A stretch of 5,554 nucleotides of DNA from Deltaproteobacteria bacterium UBA6601 (lineage in GTDB: Bacteria > Myxococcota_A > UBA796 > UBA9615), in NCBI GenBank assembly GCA_002433485.1, contig DJIF01000028.1, forward strand, positions 1-5,554, given 5' to 3'. This document shows, piece after piece, positions 4,663 to 5,554 of the stretch. A program made the translations under genes and the position numbers. The notes under the pieces were generated by a model. It was given only the letters and a program-made list of their open reading frames with translations, was not told the DNA's origin and did not search any database. Every line of letters begins with the position of its first letter. The stretch's first letter is position 1.

Positions 4663-5554
4663 TTACTGTTGGCTCGGAGGTATGGACTGGCCCCAGTCAT
4701 TAAGGCCCCAGCAGTGGGTGGTGCCGTCCTCCTGAAGCGCACAGCTGTGGTACGCGCCAGCCGCTATCAGAATGTAGGTGTAGCCTTGGGGCGGTGAGGA
4801 TTGGCCGAAGCTATTTCGTCCCCAGCAGCGAGCATAGCCGTCAAGACGGATGCCGCAGCTGTGGAAGCCGCCGGCGCTCACCGCGACGAACTCTCCGGCA
4901 GGGGTCGCGGTCTGACCGTCTATATCAGCACCCCAGCAGTGCAGCTGTTGACTAGGGTCCACCTGGCAGCTGTGTCGTGCCCCGCTACTCAAGATCCAGG
5001 CTTCGATCTGCTCAGGGCTGTAGTTGGGATTGTCGGTTGCCGGTCCAAAAAGCTGATTGTGGGCGTCTTGACCCCAGCAGACCACATCGAGGTCGTCCTT
5101 CAGAGCGCAGCTGTGCCGTGCGCCGGCGCTGATCTTGAGGAAGCTCCCGGAGGGCGCGTCGCTCTGGCCGTGGCTGTTGGAGCCCCAACATTGCAGGCTG
5201 CCATCGTCGCGAAGGCCGCAGCTGTGACGACCACCGGAGCTGATCTGGACGAAGGCCGCGGCCGGAGCTACGGCCTGGCCGTGGAGATTGTAACCCCAAC
5301 AAGCCACCACTCCGTCGGGACGCAGTGCGCAGCTGTGATAGGCCCCCGCCGAAACGCTTACAAAGGGGCCAGCTGGAGCGTTGCATTGGCCGTACTCGTT
5401 CATTCCCCAGCACTGAACTTCGCCCAGCGAATCGATGCGGCAGCTGTGGTAGTCGCCGCTGCTGAGTCCGACGTTGACCGGAACCGGTGTTGCGCTGTCA
5501 TCGTCATCGCCGTCGATGGAGCTGTCGTCATCGTCTGCCGAACTGTCGTCGTCG
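4663..5554 (-). CDS. Secreted RCC1-repeat beta-propeller protein with Asp/Ser-rich linker (5' end missing)
   Basis: The frame is open from the right edge (first full codon at 5553) to the TAA at 4663-4665, giving 296 residues. The ATG at 5403 is internal, because one complete repeat and an acidic linker lie upstream of it. Fragment residues 1-20 are an Asp/Ser-rich linker (DDDSSADDDD, then SSIDGDDDDS) like the one in the neighbouring lipoprotein. Residues from about 24 to the end form seven RCC1-type repeats, each with the pattern SxGxxHSC...DG...CWGxNxxGQ...P. Seven copies make one closed seven-bladed propeller, the normal number for RCC1 folds. Every blade has two Cys (HSC and CWG), which fits disulfides in an exported protein. 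A signal peptide or lipobox is expected beyond the edge but is not seen. Bacterial RCC1-repeat proteins of this kind are usually binding scaffolds; there is no evidence of the nucleotide-exchange role of eukaryotic RCC1. It lies 18 bases upstream of the Ig-like lipoprotein gene, probably co-transcribed. Confidence 0.92.
   Translation of the reverse strand, partial: DDDSSADDDDSSIDGDDDDSATPVPVNVGLSSGDYHSCRIDSLGEVQCWGMNEYGQCNAPAGPFVSVSAGAYHSCALRPDGVVACWGYNLHGQAVAPAAAFVQISSGGRHSCGLRDDGSLQCWGSNSHGQSDAPSGSFLKISAGARHSCALKDDLDVVCWGQDAHNQLFGPATDNPNYSPEQIEAWILSSGARHSCQVDPSQQLHCWGADIDGQTATPAGEFVAVSAGGFHSCGIRLDGYARCWGRNSFGQSSPPQGYTYILIAAGAYHSCALQEDGTTHCWGLNDWGQSIPPSQQ
4666..5484 (-). repeat. Seven tandem RCC1-type repeats (about 111 bp period)
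   Basis: The HSC codons give GCAGCTGTG (plus strand) starting at 5440, 5329, 5218, 5107, 4966 and 4855; the last copy, at 4741, reads ACAGCTGTG. The steps are 111, 111, 111, 141, 111 and 114 bases, that is 37, 37, 37, 47, 37 and 38 residues. The fourth blade (HSCALKDDLDVVCWG) has a ten-residue insertion after its CWG strand, around ATDNPNYSPEQI, and has lost the usual DG and GQ residues. Confidence 0.9.
5494..5553 (-). repeat. Asp/Ser-codon linker at the right edge
   Basis: Read on the minus strand, 20 codons from 5553 to 5494 encode mostly Asp and Ser, with two four-Asp runs and one three-Asp run at the edge. This is the spacer before the first RCC1 blade. It is the third Asp-rich linker in the window and continues past the end of the sequence. 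Confidence 0.8.

Noticed and set aside
5401..5403. ATG at 5403 as the start of the RCC1 protein
   Set aside because: The frame is open to the window edge and encodes a full first blade (YHSC...CWG) plus an acidic linker upstream, so this ATG is internal.
5012..5413. Second minus-strand frame overlapping the RCC1 gene
   Set aside because: It is an Arg-rich out-of-frame reading of the same repeats; the RCC1 frame shows the real HSC...CWG pattern.

Overview
The window looks like a piece of a Gram-negative bacterial chromosome or metagenomic contig, GC-rich by eye. The secreted proteins here carry runs of aspartate (GDDDDS-type linkers) next to a lipobox, Ig-like or RCC1 repeats. That style is common in Myxococcota and related former Deltaproteobacteria, so I lean that way, but this is inference from protein style and not from a marker gene. 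No RNA gene, CRISPR array, insertion sequence, integrase or phage gene was seen. No stretch longer than about 100 bases is without a gene.

Layout. The left edge holds the 3' part of a plus-strand gene for a probable secreted or lipid-anchored protein: an Asp-rich linker followed by an unrecognised beta-rich domain (to 433). After 61 bases comes trkH (495-1994, plus strand, TTG start), a complete K+ uptake channel subunit. It converges, with 22 bases between the stop codons, on a minus-strand group of three genes. Read in their own direction these are a protein with seven RCC1-type repeats (4663-5554, open past the right edge), a lipoprotein with three Ig-like repeats (3550-4644, 18 bases after the RCC1 gene) and a cobalamin-binding-type radical SAM enzyme (2017-3456, 93 bases further on). 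The RCC1 frame continues without a stop from its first internal ATG (5403) to the window end, adding a first blade and an Asp/Ser-rich linker.

How they may work together. The RCC1 and Ig-like genes are close enough to be one transcript, and both products should sit outside the cytoplasm on flexible acidic linkers, so a joint envelope or surface role is reasonable. The radical SAM enzyme may be part of the same operon or may have its own promoter; nothing in the sequence ties its substrate to the two surface proteins. TrkH is a housekeeping-type transporter and its TrkA partner is not in the window.

No clearly new defence or mobile system is visible. The points most worth a second look are the compact seven-blade secreted propeller with a Cys pair in every blade, three separate Asp-rich linker proteins within 5.5 kb (two of them touching the window ends), the CX4CX2C cluster motif of the radical SAM enzyme, and the grouping of that enzyme with two surface proteins.
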